Source: Oxyruncus cristatus (Eukaryota > Chordata > Aves > Passeriformes > Cotingidae). Taken from it: 64,000 bases of DNA. The DNA lies in contig VXAY01006823.1 of assembly GCA_013399855.1 (NCBI GenBank), positions 831,149 through 895,148 on the forward strand, in the 5' to 3' direction. The notes beneath the pieces were generated by a model. That model worked only from the letters and a program-made list of their open reading frames with translations, was not told the origin of the DNA and did no database searches. A program made the translations under genes and the position numbers. Positions 47,646-62,600 of the stretch are shown in pieces. How positions within the stretch are numbered: position 1 is the stretch's first letter; the number at the start of each line of letters is the position of its first letter.

Positions 47646-50600
47646 CTGTACAAAGGCAAAAATAAACTGTTAAGTTGTTTTACTTTTTTAGAAATGCAAT
47701 TTTGAATTAGTAGTCATGATTCTAAAATATTCAGTATTATGAGGAACTCAAAGTGATCTCTACAGAATTTAAAATATTATAAAGTATAGCTTTGATAAAC
47801 ACTCTTCAAAAAGATGATATTAATTAATTAGTGTTTACCCTTTGGCATCTGTCTTTTCACCACTGCTGTCCTTGGCTTTATCCTCCTCCTTAACATCTGA
47901 AAAATCACAAGATTTTAAATATACCAAAAGATGCGAGAAAGCCTTAAAGTACTTAAGAAGTAAACAGCAAGACCAAGGGGTTTTTTTGTATATAATTCTA
48001 GCCAGAGGGAACTAGATTTTACAAGACGTCACTAGTTACATATTAACACACAGTGTTAAATACATCCCTCCAAAGGAGCAGTCTGGGCACAATGCCAAGT
48101 GACTCAAAATGCCTTAAGGAAAGGTCTCTCTTGACCGGCCATAATGACAGTAAGCCATAATGAGACCTGGAGTTCCCATGAGCTCTTTGTAACTTTAAGA
48201 TGTATCCTGTTCTTAGAAAAATCAAGAGTCCTTGGAATTAGACTATCCCCAGAACTCTTATCCAGCTTCTGTTTCAAAGAAAATTAGTTGGCTCACCCCA
48301 CAAACACAAACAGGAACAAACACTTCGTCCAATGTATTTAAAGTGAGAACCCTTCTTATCTCTACTTTCATTAAGCAATACAGATCCCTGGCTCTAAGAT
48401 TTCAAGCTTATGGGGAAGGAACAACATCCCTTATCTGAAAACATTACTCTAGTGTGAATAGATGTATCCTGAAACTGATTAATTTAAAATAGAGGCTTTA
48501 AATATGACGGAAAAAATATATCATCTCAACAGTTAATTAACCGTTAACAGATAAAACATCTGTCTCCTGGCAGGACTGACACCTGCAGTTCTAAAATACA
48601 GGATGAAATCACATCAGAGTCCTACCTGCTTTTTTGTCCTCAGTCTCTTTTTTGTCTTCCTCTATCCTGGCTTTCTTTGCTCCTTTCTTATGATCTGCAA
48701 CATTTCGTCGTCCACCTTCTCCTTCATCTTCAGAATCTGAAAATTCTTCATCACAGGCTATGCGCTTATCAGATGCTCGAACTAGGAATCAGATTTATGA
48801 TAGTAATTAATCATAAAGTCCAACTGCAACAGGCCTAATAAAAAAAAAAAACCCTACCAAAAGACCTTAGAGTAATAATATACTATAGTAATTTAATGCT
48901 GATGAACTATTTTATGGATTAAAACACTATTTTTCAAGATACTCTGGTTCTCTCAACAATATCTTCCAAAAAATAGCTTTACAGAGACACAGAGTGAGAG
49001 TGAGGAATATTTTAACATGTAAACAGTTAAATAAACTTCAAATACTGAAAAAACTAAATCACAGGAGGAAACATTATGGTTTCAACAGTTCAGAAAATGG
49101 ACAGAGCACCAATAAGAGGTTATAGAATTATTCCAATTACCATCAAAAAAGGTTAAATGTAGCAGGAAACCCTTGGTTATAGCTGAAGAACAACTCAAAG
49201 TCCATAGAAAGGTTACAGTAACAAAGTGAATGGTAGTGTTGCAAGCGTGGAAAAATGTCTCACAACAAAAAAGGAAATAACTTTTTTTTCCTTAAACACT
49301 GTATCTCACTTTACATCAAAGGGGAACTTAACTTCTGTCTTTTGGTATTGCTAAAAAAAAGTACCGTATTCCTTTCGTTAAAATTCATTGAGACTTCTGA
49401 AGTACCTATTATAGATCTGAAACAGCCAGACTGTTTCATAAGATGCAAAATACCATGCTCTTCCACTACTTCATTAGACACTTTAGCATGTTCAGATTTG
49501 CAGACAGATGCCACCCTAAAAACAGCAAGACTGGCAGACTAGAGGTAAAATTTTTCACTCTGGAAACAAAACTGCCAGTCTTCCAATACTGCACATTCCA
49601 GTTGTTCTGAACAATTAAATCTAAAATGACTATATTTTGACATGTTCTATCATGAAGAGACATTTCTTACTAGAAATGCGTTTGTCTGGATCTTCTCCAT
49701 CCTCATCTCCACTGTCTTCATGAACAGCATCTTCAGGAATGGCCTGCATCTGTACACCAGGTGCATGAGGTAACATACGCAAATTCTCAAATAAGCGTTG
49801 CCTGCAAGTAACAGACAAGAAAAGTTATTACTACACAGAAGTAACATTTCCTTGAATTTTGTATTAAGGTCTGGAAACTCTGCATTCAAATGTAACCTGC
49901 TTTGCGCTTTAGAGTCAGTTTAACTTTTCAATTTAAAAAAAATGGCATGCCAAGTTCAGAAAGTTTTCCATCCCTATGAAATCATTAGTGTCCTCAGCGT
50001 ACTTGAACATCATTGTCTTTGTACTTTTCAAATACTTATTTCAAACAACTTCAACCTTCAATTTCCGACAGGGTCAGCTCAAGTACCACCCACTTGTGCT
50101 GAACTGGCAACAGTATTTCTCTGTTTATCATCAGCTAGAGTATCTACTTGGACAATAAACCACCCTCTAGTTTCTTAGAAAGAAAGTCAGACACTTAAAG
50201 CATGATAACTTCTCAGCTGTGTGCAGTAATGACATTAGGGTCAAAAGTAACCCATCCAGATAAGATTCCTTACTGGCTGTTTCAGGGAGAACAGAGAGAA
50301 GTTCTGTCCTGTCTAAGCAACCTGATGTGATGAACGTCACATTCCAAATCACCACGTGCAGGAACAGGAAAGACTCTGGGCTTCTCTTGGGACTCAAAAT
50401 TATCATTCCAAAGTGCAAGCAGAAAGCAAGGTTTGGCAAGCACCAAATATCAGCATTTGCAACAATTATGTCAGTATAAAAAAGCAACTGGGGCTTTTCT
50501 GAAGTTTTTACAGTCTTTGCCTCTGTTTAAATCACATGACCTGGCAAAGTAGTTTCACCAATCCAGGGAGCTCCCTAAAGCCAGGTCTCTATGAAAGTAC

Positions 50601-53600
50601 ACAATGAACCAAAGGAGGATCCTCAGGTCAGTGATCTTGTGGGTGTTAGTATAAGAATGTGAGATTGTGTGTTTTCTATTGACAGAGATACAATCTGTGC
50701 CCAGGGATGCAGCAGCAAGTTTTGCAGCCTACTCGTACCACAAAAGCTCAACAATGTAAAACATACAGCAAGCAGCCTGGCTGATCACCAGCTGGAGCAC
50801 TACATTACCACACAGAAATTTTGTACAATTACACTAGTGAAAAATAAGTGTGCTTTTTTTTCCCCCTCTTGCACGTTATTAAAAACTAAACCCTTTTATA
50901 TGGTTGAGATTTATGTATTTGTGCTATCAATACCCATCACAATCTATACATCAACCACTTCAAAAATTAGTATTTTAACCGCTTTGGTGAATTTTGCAAT
51001 TTCAGAGTTTAAAGGTTATAGTAGCACTGGCAAACTTATACAGGTAATTTCACATCTTTATTCATCTATTTTTGGTAACCAAAAGAATTCCTGTGCACTG
51101 TTAACAGTCTGTTAAAACTTGGGGCAGGGGTGGCAGTTTATTTTTTTAAACCCAGAGCAAGGACAAAAAACCATGGTAAGCAAAGAGTACTTTAGGTTAA
51201 CGAATTATCTTCTGTTAGCTCAATACAGAATCGATTGTACATATTCACTACTCCATCCATGAAGTAAAATATTTGTTTCCAATCAAAACTTCAAGATGTG
51301 AGGAATATCAAAAGTGGCACTGGTTAAAAAACACATACCCGTCATAGCTTGGCAGTGAGCACTGCTGAAACCTTGTGGATTTGTCAAACCACAGTCATTT
51401 AACTGCCTGAACACGTATCATTGTCTTTCCACAGTTTTGGATGTTCAAGCTCACATATGACTTTTTATTTTTACAGTTGACAGCTACAAAGAATGACAGC
51501 CTCAGTTCACATTTAGATACAGGGCTGAAAATTAGAAATCCTAGTCATCATGGCACACCAGCTTCTTTCCTGGCAGGATAAACTTTCTAAAAAATTAGAA
51601 TGGGAACCCAAGTAAAACAGTAATCTTTTTAGCTGTTGGAAGAAGTAAAAATCCAAGTTGGGTCATAAATTTTCATATTTATAGTCATAGGATTGTTGGA
51701 GGGAGAGAGTTCCAAAAAACCCCTCTTTTGACAGAAATGAAAAACATGTCATATCTATTCAGTACTTATTTTTAGTGTGTAACAGAGAAAGGCGTTCAGT
51801 TTTCAAAAATGCCTAAACTTCTGGAGAAACATGATCCACATGACCTACTTGATAGATAAGATGATCATTACTTACTTGATCTTCTCCATATATTCTGGTG
51901 TATTCTGATTAGTCATATTTGAAGGACTAATATGAAGTTTGAAGTCTGGCCCAAAATACTCAAAGTAGTCATTGTATGGCAACTCTATAAACCAAAAAAA
52001 AACAGGACAATTTTGTGACCCAGAAAAGATTTTAAATACAACAGCAGATTTGACAGGGTTTTACTTAGAGAACTATCAAATCTGAAGCATTCAGCTAAGT
52101 AACACTTGAGCATTCCCTGAACTGTTCAGAACATTTCCTCTAAATTATTCAAAAAATGAACTAAAATTTGCTGGTAAAATACAAAGCAAAAGATTTACTG
52201 TAATCACACATTAGAATAACATAAGTAACAAATCTGATAAAATAATTAAAAATGCTACTTCTGCAGGAAAGATCAACTGATGATTTCTTGTAGCTGCTTT
52301 CAAAATTGGTCCATTTTGAAAGGTTTGAGTGAACTCATAATATTCTTTCAGTAAAACTTCTAACACCCGTTATTAGGTTGAAGATCACAGCTAGTTCAAT
52401 ACCCTTGGTAAGGGCTATACAGTGGTTCAGTGATATCCACGTCTGTCTGTTTCCCTCACTTTTTTTATTTTCACAGATAATGGTCCCCTGACTGGAACAC
52501 TGGATCACCAAAATGAAGGTCATGAAGACTTCATAGCCAGGACAACAGTAGTATTTCGTATTTAATATGACTGTATCTCTCCAGATAAATTAAGAGAAAT
52601 CTAAAAAACCCCACAGAACTCTCAAGAAATAAGACTCTGAAATCCATTTTTAATTGAACCCTTTATCTTTCTTCATCTAGGATTATTACAGGATAAGAGA
52701 TCTTGTTAGGTGGACAGAAAGCAGACAGGAAGACTAAGTTGCTATTGCAACATTTAAGAAATGCACTGCTATTGCTCAGAACAGAGTAAAGATAACAGAG
52801 ACACAAAAAGTTGAGAGAAATGTTTAAAAATACAAAAAACTTTATATACATATATATAATTCATTGAAAGGGGCATGCTAACGCAAAAAAAAAAAAAATC
52901 CCAAGACAAGGAAATACTACTTTCTCTTCAAAAGCTTTGACTGACAAAGAATATATGTTGAAAAGAAAGATGGAAAATATGCATCTTGAAAGGCAAGTCC
53001 AAATAGTCTTTTTTTAATGACAGCAGCATTCCATCCAAGTCAGACAGAAACACTGAATCTACCAAGTGATACATGAATAGCAGAAGTTTATCAGCAAAAG
53101 TTGCAATCTAACATGGAAAATGCCAGAGACTGATGTGCAACAAAACAGTTCAAATAGCAATTTTATATAAAAGGCATTCCAAAAATGTGTCCAGGAGCAT
53201 ATCTGGACAGAAGGAAAGGGAGAACAGGATCTCTGGGGATCTAGCCAAAACTGAGTGAAATGGAAGAGTGGAAGTCCACATACTTTCACAGCTACTTTTA
53301 ACTCAGATACAATGAAGAAACAGTAGTTTTACTATGTCAAGTGGACACTTGCATACTCGCTAATCTCTTATGAATACCATGTCCATGTTGCAGCATATTG
53401 ATGATATTCATACTAGACATACTTCCAAGTAAGGTTCCATAAGTTTTACATTTTGAATTTTCAAAAAATGAACCACTCATTTAAAGCTCTTGCTAAGGCA
53501 TAAAAAAACCCCCAAATACTTACATTTATTTAGTGCATAAGATACTGAAAATTTATTGGCTAAATCCTAACAATAACTTTCTACAATAGTTGAATCTAAC

Positions 53601-56600
53601 CTGATGCATTAGAGCTGTCTATAGATATATCTCCTATCTGTTCATTTAAACCTCCCATGATTATTTCTTAATAAAATATTAATTTGAGTATTAATATTTA
53701 CCATTAGGAATTTCACAATCTAAGGCAACAGCAGTTTCATATGTCCAGCATCGAGCAACATTACGAATTGTATAGCCTCCTCCTCCTAACATCAGCAATG
53801 GCAAGTTAAAAGTCTTTACAACTTCCACACATTTAGCATGACCTGTGAAACAAAAACGGAGTTGACAGTATATGCAAAATATCTACTGAACAGAAAAATA
53901 TATAATGAACTATTTAATCAGACATATGCAGTCACACTCAACAAGTAAGGACTGAATTGATTCAAACAGAACTGTCTCCCCCTAGAGCTAAGCACAACCT
54001 CACAAGAAGTCAAGACCTACAAATGTGAAATGTACAAAACACAACAAACATCATCCACCCCAGTCTTCAGAGATGCATGATGGTCTATTGTTGCTCTGAA
54101 ACGATCTTAGAATGTTTAGTGTTTTGTCTTTTCATAACTCATGTCATACACAATGACAAATCTAGGGACAATTTCTCAATCAAATGCAATGGGGTAAGGG
54201 AAAACAAAATCAGTACTTGGTCCTTTCTACTTCTAAATTTGAACCTGTATTAGAGGTTGCTAAGTCTTGCTTACAGAGTGAACTGGTGCCAAGACAGTAC
54301 ACACTCCAGGGAGATACAGCATACTGAAAGGCATCTGTAGGAGGCAGCAGCTCTCTTGGTTTCCAAGATATGTAAGATGGAAAAAAATCTGAGCTGTATG
54401 GGCAACTGAAGTAGCTTTGCCACCTGGTGCAAATCAAGAAAAGAACCCTGAAACACTGCAGACCCAACAGATACTATACTGTATTTTGTTGCCTACAAAA
54501 CTCTAATTGTCTCATTAAAGAAACCCCATAAAAACAAGAAAACCCAGAAAATGAATGATTCCAACAGGCTCGATTCAAGGCTTAGCAAAAGTTCAACATA
54601 CATTTAACATCTTATCACTTAAATAAATAACCATGAAATAATAACAGTAACATTTATGCTATTTACTAAATTAACATCTTATCCCAATTTTGAGAATCAC
54701 AATTTTGGATAGAAATTTAAGTAACTCTAAAATAAAAGTAATTCTGTGAAAATTAATAAAAATCAATGTAAACATTTGGGTCAGTATAACAAACCACTAT
54801 AAATTTCACAACACAGAGAGTCTTCTCATTTCAGTAATACCTATTTTACACCCAACAAGGTGTTTGATGTTTAGTATCTGTAGACTGACTAAGTGGACTA
54901 TTAACTAGTTTTCTTATTTGCCCATCACTGTCTGTGTTGCAGACAACTGTTGTCCTGTCATTTCAGGACGCTGCTTTAAAGCTACAGAAAGCCTGTACAT
55001 AGCAGAAAGGGAATCCCTTGAGTGGCTAGGAAGCACATGGAAAACTGAGCTTCTTAACTTTTTTAGATGGACAGAAAGAAAGAGGCAACTTCTGGGTTTC
55101 TTTTGGCCATCCCTGTATAGCAAAGAAAGAGGTGATTAATCATAGTAATGAACAAAATCTTTGTGACTCCAGTCCTTATCATGCAAGTGTCTCGAAAAAC
55201 AGTATGAGGGGTGGAGATTTCTAATAAATAAAAAGTTACAGACAACAAACAGACACTTTTCTGTTTACCTTTAACAGTAAGATTAAAGCATCCCAGTCTG
55301 TCACCAGATAGTGAATCTGCTCCACACTGTAATACCACAGCACTGGGCTGGTACATCTCCATTACTTTGGATATAATCTACAATCAATATAAAACAGCAA
55401 GTCATTACCTGACATTACAAAAATAAAATTAAACTAGTACCTTTGCAGAGAGATTAAAACCAGAAAAAAGTACTCACTGGTTTGAATATTTGTCCATATG
55501 ATTCATCATCTATACCATCCCTCATTGGAAAGTTGACAGCATAGTACTTGCCTTTTCCAGCACCAATGTCCTATAAGTAAAGATGACAATACTTTAATAC
55601 AAACACAGAATGCTATCATGGAATGCTATCACGGAAAAAGTCTACACAAGTCTGCTGAGCTATTCTGTGTCATTATACATATCTGGGAGGGATAAGAGGC
55701 AGAGTTTACTTGGTTCATGTTCTCCCAAAAAATCATTTTGGAGTGCAGGAGTTGTACACCAAGACTAAAACAGCAAAAACACACTCAATTTTTTAATTCA
55801 AAGATTTAAGACAAAAAGACAAATCATAACTGTTTACTCTGGCAAAAATAGTTAAGCAAAAACAAGTATGAAAACCAAGAAGAGAAAAGCTATAAGCGTG
55901 TTTTCAGTGTTGTATAGAAGATTTGGACTTAAAGAGGTTTTTAAAACCATATTATTTGCCCCAAACGTAAGAAGAAGAAGCAGCTACAGCATAAGGGAGC
56001 GAAATAAAATCAAACTGAGGCCACTTACAGGTGCCCTTGAAGAAACAGACTTTTTAAACAAACAAACAAACAAACAAGAACTTGTAGATTATTCTCAGTT
56101 CCATCAGGTGTCAAGACAGGAACTCCAGTAGTTTATCCAGATAATCTATGTATTAGAGAAAATGTTCTTTGCAAAAAAAAAATAATCAAGTGAATACACC
56201 CTGAATCCATCCACACAAAGATCTCTGCTTGATCCACATTTGCATTTCTTCCCTTTATTTCATCATCAAGACAGAAAGAAACCACTCCAGTCTACAGAGC
56301 AGTTTTCTGCCACTAATAAAGGTGTAGTGGAGCAGACAGTGAGAATTAATCTGTTCAGTATGGCTGTAAACTATTATCAAACAGCAGCTCTGCAGAAAGA
56401 TCTGCATTTCAGGTCCAACATCCTCGAAAAACTACAAGTCACACGTAGGATATACTAAACTTCTCAACACTACCTATCGAAAGAGTAATGGACTTTTCCC
56501 CTCTTCCTGAACAACTCCTCCTTAGCAGTAAATGCATCAGTAAAGTGTCACTTTCAGTAAATATTTTTAACTGGGGTGGATGAGGGGAAACAGATGGACA

Positions 56601-59600
56601 TGGGGAGGGCAACAAATGGCCCAATGAAGCATAAACACAATGCTAACAGTTGATTTTCTTCGCAACCAGAACACTATTCATATTTCATACAGTATTGCAA
56701 GACTAGTGACACTGAAGACCCCTGTTGAACTCCAGTCTGGATGATTTGAAGCATAAATTATCCACAATCTCCCAAAGTGAATGATCCAGTCTTTAAGATG
56801 CTCAATTTTCCGAGGCGATCACCGAATCCCAGAATGGTCAGGGTCAGACAAAGGGATCTCTGGAACTCAACTAGGCCAAACCCCTGATAACGCAGGTTTC
56901 ACAGGATCACACCAAGGTGGCCTTTCAGCATATCCAGGAGACTCAATAACCTTGTTGGACTACTGGAGTGCCAGGATAAAGGGGGACAACTCTGTCAACC
57001 TTTCCTCCTAAGAGAGATGCTCCAGTCCCTCAGTCATCTTTGTTGACTCCACTGGACCCACTCCAGGAGCTCCATGTTTCTCTTGTACTGGAGAGCCCAG
57101 AACTGGACACAGCACTCCAGATGTGGCCTCGATAGGGCTCAGTAGAGGGGCAGGATCACTTCCCTTGACCTGCTGGGCCACACTCTTCCTGATGCACTAC
57201 AGGACACCACTGGCCTTCTTGGCCACAAGGGCACACTGCTGACTCACGGTTAACGCCAGGTCCACAGAGCTGCTTTCCAGCAGGTCAACCCCTAACCTGT
57301 TCATGAGGTTATTCCTCCCCCTGCCTTGCTTTACAGATTAAAAAAATAAATCATTAAATTGATCTTATCCTAAAACACAGCTCAAAATGTTCACACTATT
57401 TCGCACTAAACAGAGTAGTTGCTTGAGCTACTCAACAGATGTTTTCTGCAACCGATACTTGCACTAGATATAAAGACTAAAGAAACAATATAGCATTCTA
57501 ATAGCTTCCCATTCACCTGCAGATCAAGCTGCCTCACTGGACCTGGGCCTCTCTGCAAAGCAACTTATCTGTCTATGTATATAAATGACAAAATTAGTGC
57601 TATCATCTAAGGTGTGTACAAGGTCAAATAACTTACTAAGGACACTGGAAGTTTAGACTGAACAACACCTTCAGTGGAAAATGGATGAATGCTGCTGAAC
57701 TGGAAAATCTCAGTGAGATTCAGCTACACTGATGATGCAGCAATTACAAAATCATTATTTGAGACATGATTTGTTCCTGAATCAAGTGCAACCTGATCAG
57801 CAAACTAGATCAACTAACTAAAGAATGACAGAAACAAGCTGGTATACATGCCACCGACAAAAAGAAAGGTAAGATTTGGCTGTTAAAGTTGATAAAAATA
57901 ACCATCAATGGCAGACCAAGTTAGGCAGAAGCAAGGAGCACAATACTGGCCTCCAGAAGGAATACTAACTTTTCAGAGAATTAGTTCTCCCTTTAGTTCT
58001 ATTAGCTTTGCAAGCTCTGGAGATAGAGAATAGTTATTTTTTCCTGTGGGGATGTAATAATTGCAATAAAGACCATATGCAGAAAACAATCATTTCAAAA
58101 TAGTAGCTAGCAGTGCAGAATAGAAGTTACCATGCCTGAGGTACTGTTTTTCACTGACATTGTGCCAAAAAATAAAAAATCCCAATAACATACAATATTC
58201 TTCTATTTATTTCAACTGTGTTATCTTTAAATTCTTTGCTCTGGGTGTGGTGACGTGAAGAGTCCATAAATTTCTCTGTCAATGGGAAGTGCTGCTTCTA
58301 AAAAGCCAACATATCTAGCCCTTCAAAAAAAACCAAAAAACACCTAGCCAAATTCAGCAACAACAGCTCATCACGATAAACACCCTGGTCTGAGCTGCTT
58401 TTTGTTCGAAGCACCACTACCACCTTGTGGCCAGTCAAGTTAAACCACACAGATAAAAACTAACCTGATTTCCACCTAAATCAATTTAGAACGCAATTTA
58501 ACAGAATTCAACAGCCATAATAACATTCAGCTCCAACAACCACACTGAAATGAATGCGTAGGATCCCACCGGGTAAAAGCTCAACTTTCACTTACTCCTG
58601 TGTCCTCTGGGTATGACCAGCACACTGGAAAGCACATATTTCAGGAGTATTAGCCAAAACACAAACATTTGTATCTCATGAATCAACTTAAAGATAGTAC
58701 AAAAACAGTGAATTGTTTCCAGCATACCATTTTTGTAGGCCAACTTTTCAAAAATGTTTACAAATTTTTAAAACAAGTTTGTAACCCCATGTATAAAGTG
58801 ACGTGCAAAGTTCCTAACACCAAAGGCACGACTTATACTGAGAGTGTCTCCGATAAAACAGGTTTAATTTATGAGTTTGAAGCTAGGAATATACTAAACC
58901 TAATACTTGAAATACTCTGTCAAGTTATGAAGTAGAACAATTTCCTCTTCTAATAGACAAAAATCTACCATGAGGAATGACTAACTTAAAATTAATATGA
59001 AACGCCAGGAAAATTGGGTTTCCATTCTCAGCTGTGCCAGAGATTCTACAACAGCTCAAATGGTAATTCTTCAAAGGCAAATGCTTCCTCCCTCAGGCTA
59101 CTATAATGCTCAGTACATAACTGCCTGTGGGGCTTGCTAAAGTTCTTAGGTAGTGAGCATCATGAGAATTCAAAACAAACTTCATGACATAAGAAATATT
59201 CGAAAAATGAGCCAACTCATATTACTAGGCAAATAGAACACAGTAAATCTAAATGGCAACTGAAGCTTTGTGACTATTAAAAGGTGTGGCTTGTGTTATT
59301 CTAAAATCTGAAGGCATGTGATCTCCAAACACTACCTTTCACTGTAGATGAAGAACTGAAATGTATAGATAATTATAAATATACCACACTGTCTTCTTAG
59401 AGACATCTCCAAAATCTGAGTGAATTAAACTAATGATCTTTGAACAAAAATTTCAGCCAATTTATCCAGAAATTAAGGTGTTGATTTCACTTAGAAGTCC
59501 CCACTATCCTGTATTATTTTTCCTAGGATTCCTTAACAAATCTATCATTCTAGACCAATATATTTTCTGAAAACTTACTGCCCTATACCATTATTGGACA

Positions 59601-62600
59601 TAATTATTGTAGCCTAGTGCTGCAACAGTATCTACAAGGAAGAGAGTAAGAGAGAATTTATCACCTAATGAAATTTCATGTTCATCCTTACCCTAAGGTC
59701 TCCTGTGCCTGGAAAATATTCTCCATACTTATGGAATGATACTGTCATGACACGATCTGTGGTATAAAATGCTTCTTCAACACCATCACCATGATGGATA
59801 TCAATATCAATATACAACACTCTTTGGTGATACCTAGGAAGAAAACAACACGAGAAATCATCATTTTCTGTTATATTCATAATAGACTGATACCGAACAA
59901 GAATAAAAACTAGTGAAAAACCCCACAACTAGACACTAAAATCCAAGATTACAATCATTTTGATGATTTTGGTTCACGCAACCATATGCTCTCAGAATTC
60001 TCAGCAGAGTTTGAATAGTAACATTCATAAGTTTATCTTAATAATACCAACTCATCTCACTCTGTACAAGCTATGCCTTGTGCTTCTGCTGACAGCACTT
60101 TGTTGTTCACATCTGCTGAATTCACCCCTTTCACACGGCTTTTCTTTCTGCCTTCTCAATAATTACCAACAGTCTGCGTTCCATAAGCCCGCAAAAAAAA
60201 AAATTAAATACTTGTTTGTCATTGACTTTTCTTCTTCACCTCTTCAGCTTGTAAAGATAGGGACATTCTTCCTTTCAAGTGTATCACACTTTCTATTTGC
60301 ATAAATTTATTACACTACTGTTTAGTATTTCCTTAAATACTGCAAATTTCAGGTCACTGAGATGGACAAAGAAACCAGTGGTTTGAAGCCTTAGAGCACT
60401 GGAAACAGTAAGTATCATCCCTTAAACTCTACGTTTTCTAACAAACAACAAAGTCTGTTAACACCAGAAGACGCATTTTCATCATGCTTTGTGCAGTACT
60501 ATAGAATATGAGTCTGAGCAGCCATAATTTTGGGGACAGTTTCCTATGGTTACATAATCTATAACTATTTGCAAGATTCCTTTCTTCACATTCACATTAA
60601 GCTAAAAAATTCAGGACTGGACCACAGAAAATCACATTGCTTTTCATAGACTGCATAGACAGCTCCTGAATATATGCTGCACATTAAAAAGAATGTCTTA
60701 ACATGCTAATATTAACTATTTGTTAGTTTCTTTAGAAACCTTTTCCCATCTCTAAACTTCCAGATTACAGATGCTTCCCCCATTCCTCACCAGCAAACTC
60801 AGCTGTTCCATTCACAAGAGTCAAATACCTAGAATATTTCTTCTAATAAATGAGATTTATGTGTTATTAGAAGGGATACAGTCTTCTGAAGTGGTAAAAG
60901 CAACATTCAGGATTTGGAATTTTAGCGAAACATTACTGCTTGAAGTTAATTATACGATCACTTTTTCATTACTCCTCATTTTTTATTTTGCAGTCACAGA
61001 AGCACAGCTGTTATTTCATTATTTATTCATAACAGGCACATTAATTCATGTAATAATCCAGGAAAGCTCAGTGCATGACCTACTCTGAATATTCCTGTTC
61101 GGTTTAGTAGCAACTCAAATGATAGGAAACAAGCAGGCATATTGTGAAACCACATGGGTGTAAGATTATGAGCACAATGACTGCCCTAAGGGGTCAGGGT
61201 AGTGATCCATATAGCCCACTATTCTGTCCCACTGAGTAGATTAATATTTACAGAACGCAAGTAAGCCTATCCATTTTCTGAATTCTGCTACTCTAATACT
61301 TCCTCACTATCTAGAATTACAGCACATGGTGTTTTACATGGTGCACTGTTGCTTGGATCTTTAACACCCATCTGCAGATCTCTTGTCCGTGATTACGTTT
61401 AATCCCTTTTGAACGTTTTGTCGTCGTCTGCTTCCTTAAGCCTCCTGTGGCAACAAGTTCCAGAAGTTCACTACCCTCTGCATAAAGATTTATTTCTAAA
61501 TATTTGCTTTAAACCTATCTCCTATTAGTTATCTTTTCAGCTTGCCTGTACTGTAGTTCGAACATCTCGATGAAGCCAAACCAGGAAGAGATTGGAGCCT
61601 TCGTAATTGAAACTCTAGAAGTTCAACATGGGCTACGAAAACTCACTGAAATAATAACTACAACCTGTATCTTCAAACACTTACATACTGAAATTTGACA
61701 CTTTCTATAATTTTATCTTGTTCCCATCACAAACTTACTTCAGTAACTCAAGGATGGCAAGCACAATATCATTGACATAACAGAAACCAGATGCCTCTGA
61801 TTTCTTGGCGTGGTGAAGTCCCCCAGCCCAATTGACAGCCATGTCTGTTTGTTGTCTGTTTAATTTTACTGCCCCAGCTGTAAAAAGACACACAGAAGAA
61901 TGAAAGAAAATGGAGTCAGAAATTTCTGATGGCCTTTGAATCTGATACATGAAATCATATTTTGTTTTTTAAATAAACTGATCTCCTATCAACACTGAGA
62001 TACTTAATACATCTCATATTTTACAGTCCGTAACTGATATATTACAAATAATATATAATTATATAAGAAAACTCTTATATTTGCTTTAGTTTTAAATACG
62101 CTATCAAAATTTTAAGTTGCTGACATAAACCTACTAAAGCTACAAAAGAGTTGGCAAACAACCTACACTTACCAACGGAGCCTCCAGTTGACAGCTGACA
62201 AAACTCAAACAGGCCATCAAATACAGGACAATCTTCTCCAACATTAACTGTGTAAGAAATGCATTACTTTTTGAAAACACCATTCCAACAGCATTGATAT
62301 ACAGATGGATAACACAGACGCATAGCTCATTCAGCATTTTAACTACTTACCCCCCACCCCACTTCATTTGTCAGGCTAAATTTCCAACACTGACAGCAAT
62401 GTAGAGTCTTTATAGTATAAGATGATTTCAAACTATCCTCTTTTTTCTTTTTTTTATTCTTTTTGGTTTCCACGGGAAGATTTGTCTACTATTAACAAGA
62501 AGTTCAATAATTTTTAGATTTTTGAAGAAGTGTTGATTAACATCGGTTATGTTAAGAAACGCACAATTACTTAGAAAAATAATTTGCCGATAACAAGGCA

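Larger units (their letters stand above)
55571..59691 (-). other. HDAC2: HDAC2 intron 6, largest complete intron here
   Basis: About 4.1 kb, GT-AG. It holds a 13-bp near-perfect tandem duplication (55,609-55,634), an (AAAC)5 repeat (56,056-56,075) and a CR1 fragment (about 56,810-57,320). The rest shows no gene. Confidence 0.85.

Noticed and set aside
50669..51115. 148-codon + strand frame in HDAC2 intron 10
   Set aside because: Antisense in an intron, with no domain, AT-driven composition and no splice or promoter signals. Treated as chance.
59665..59928. HDAC2 exon 6 read through into both flanking introns as one frame
   Set aside because: Clear GT donor at 59,691 and AG acceptor at 59,834-59,835. 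The extra residues on both sides are intronic.
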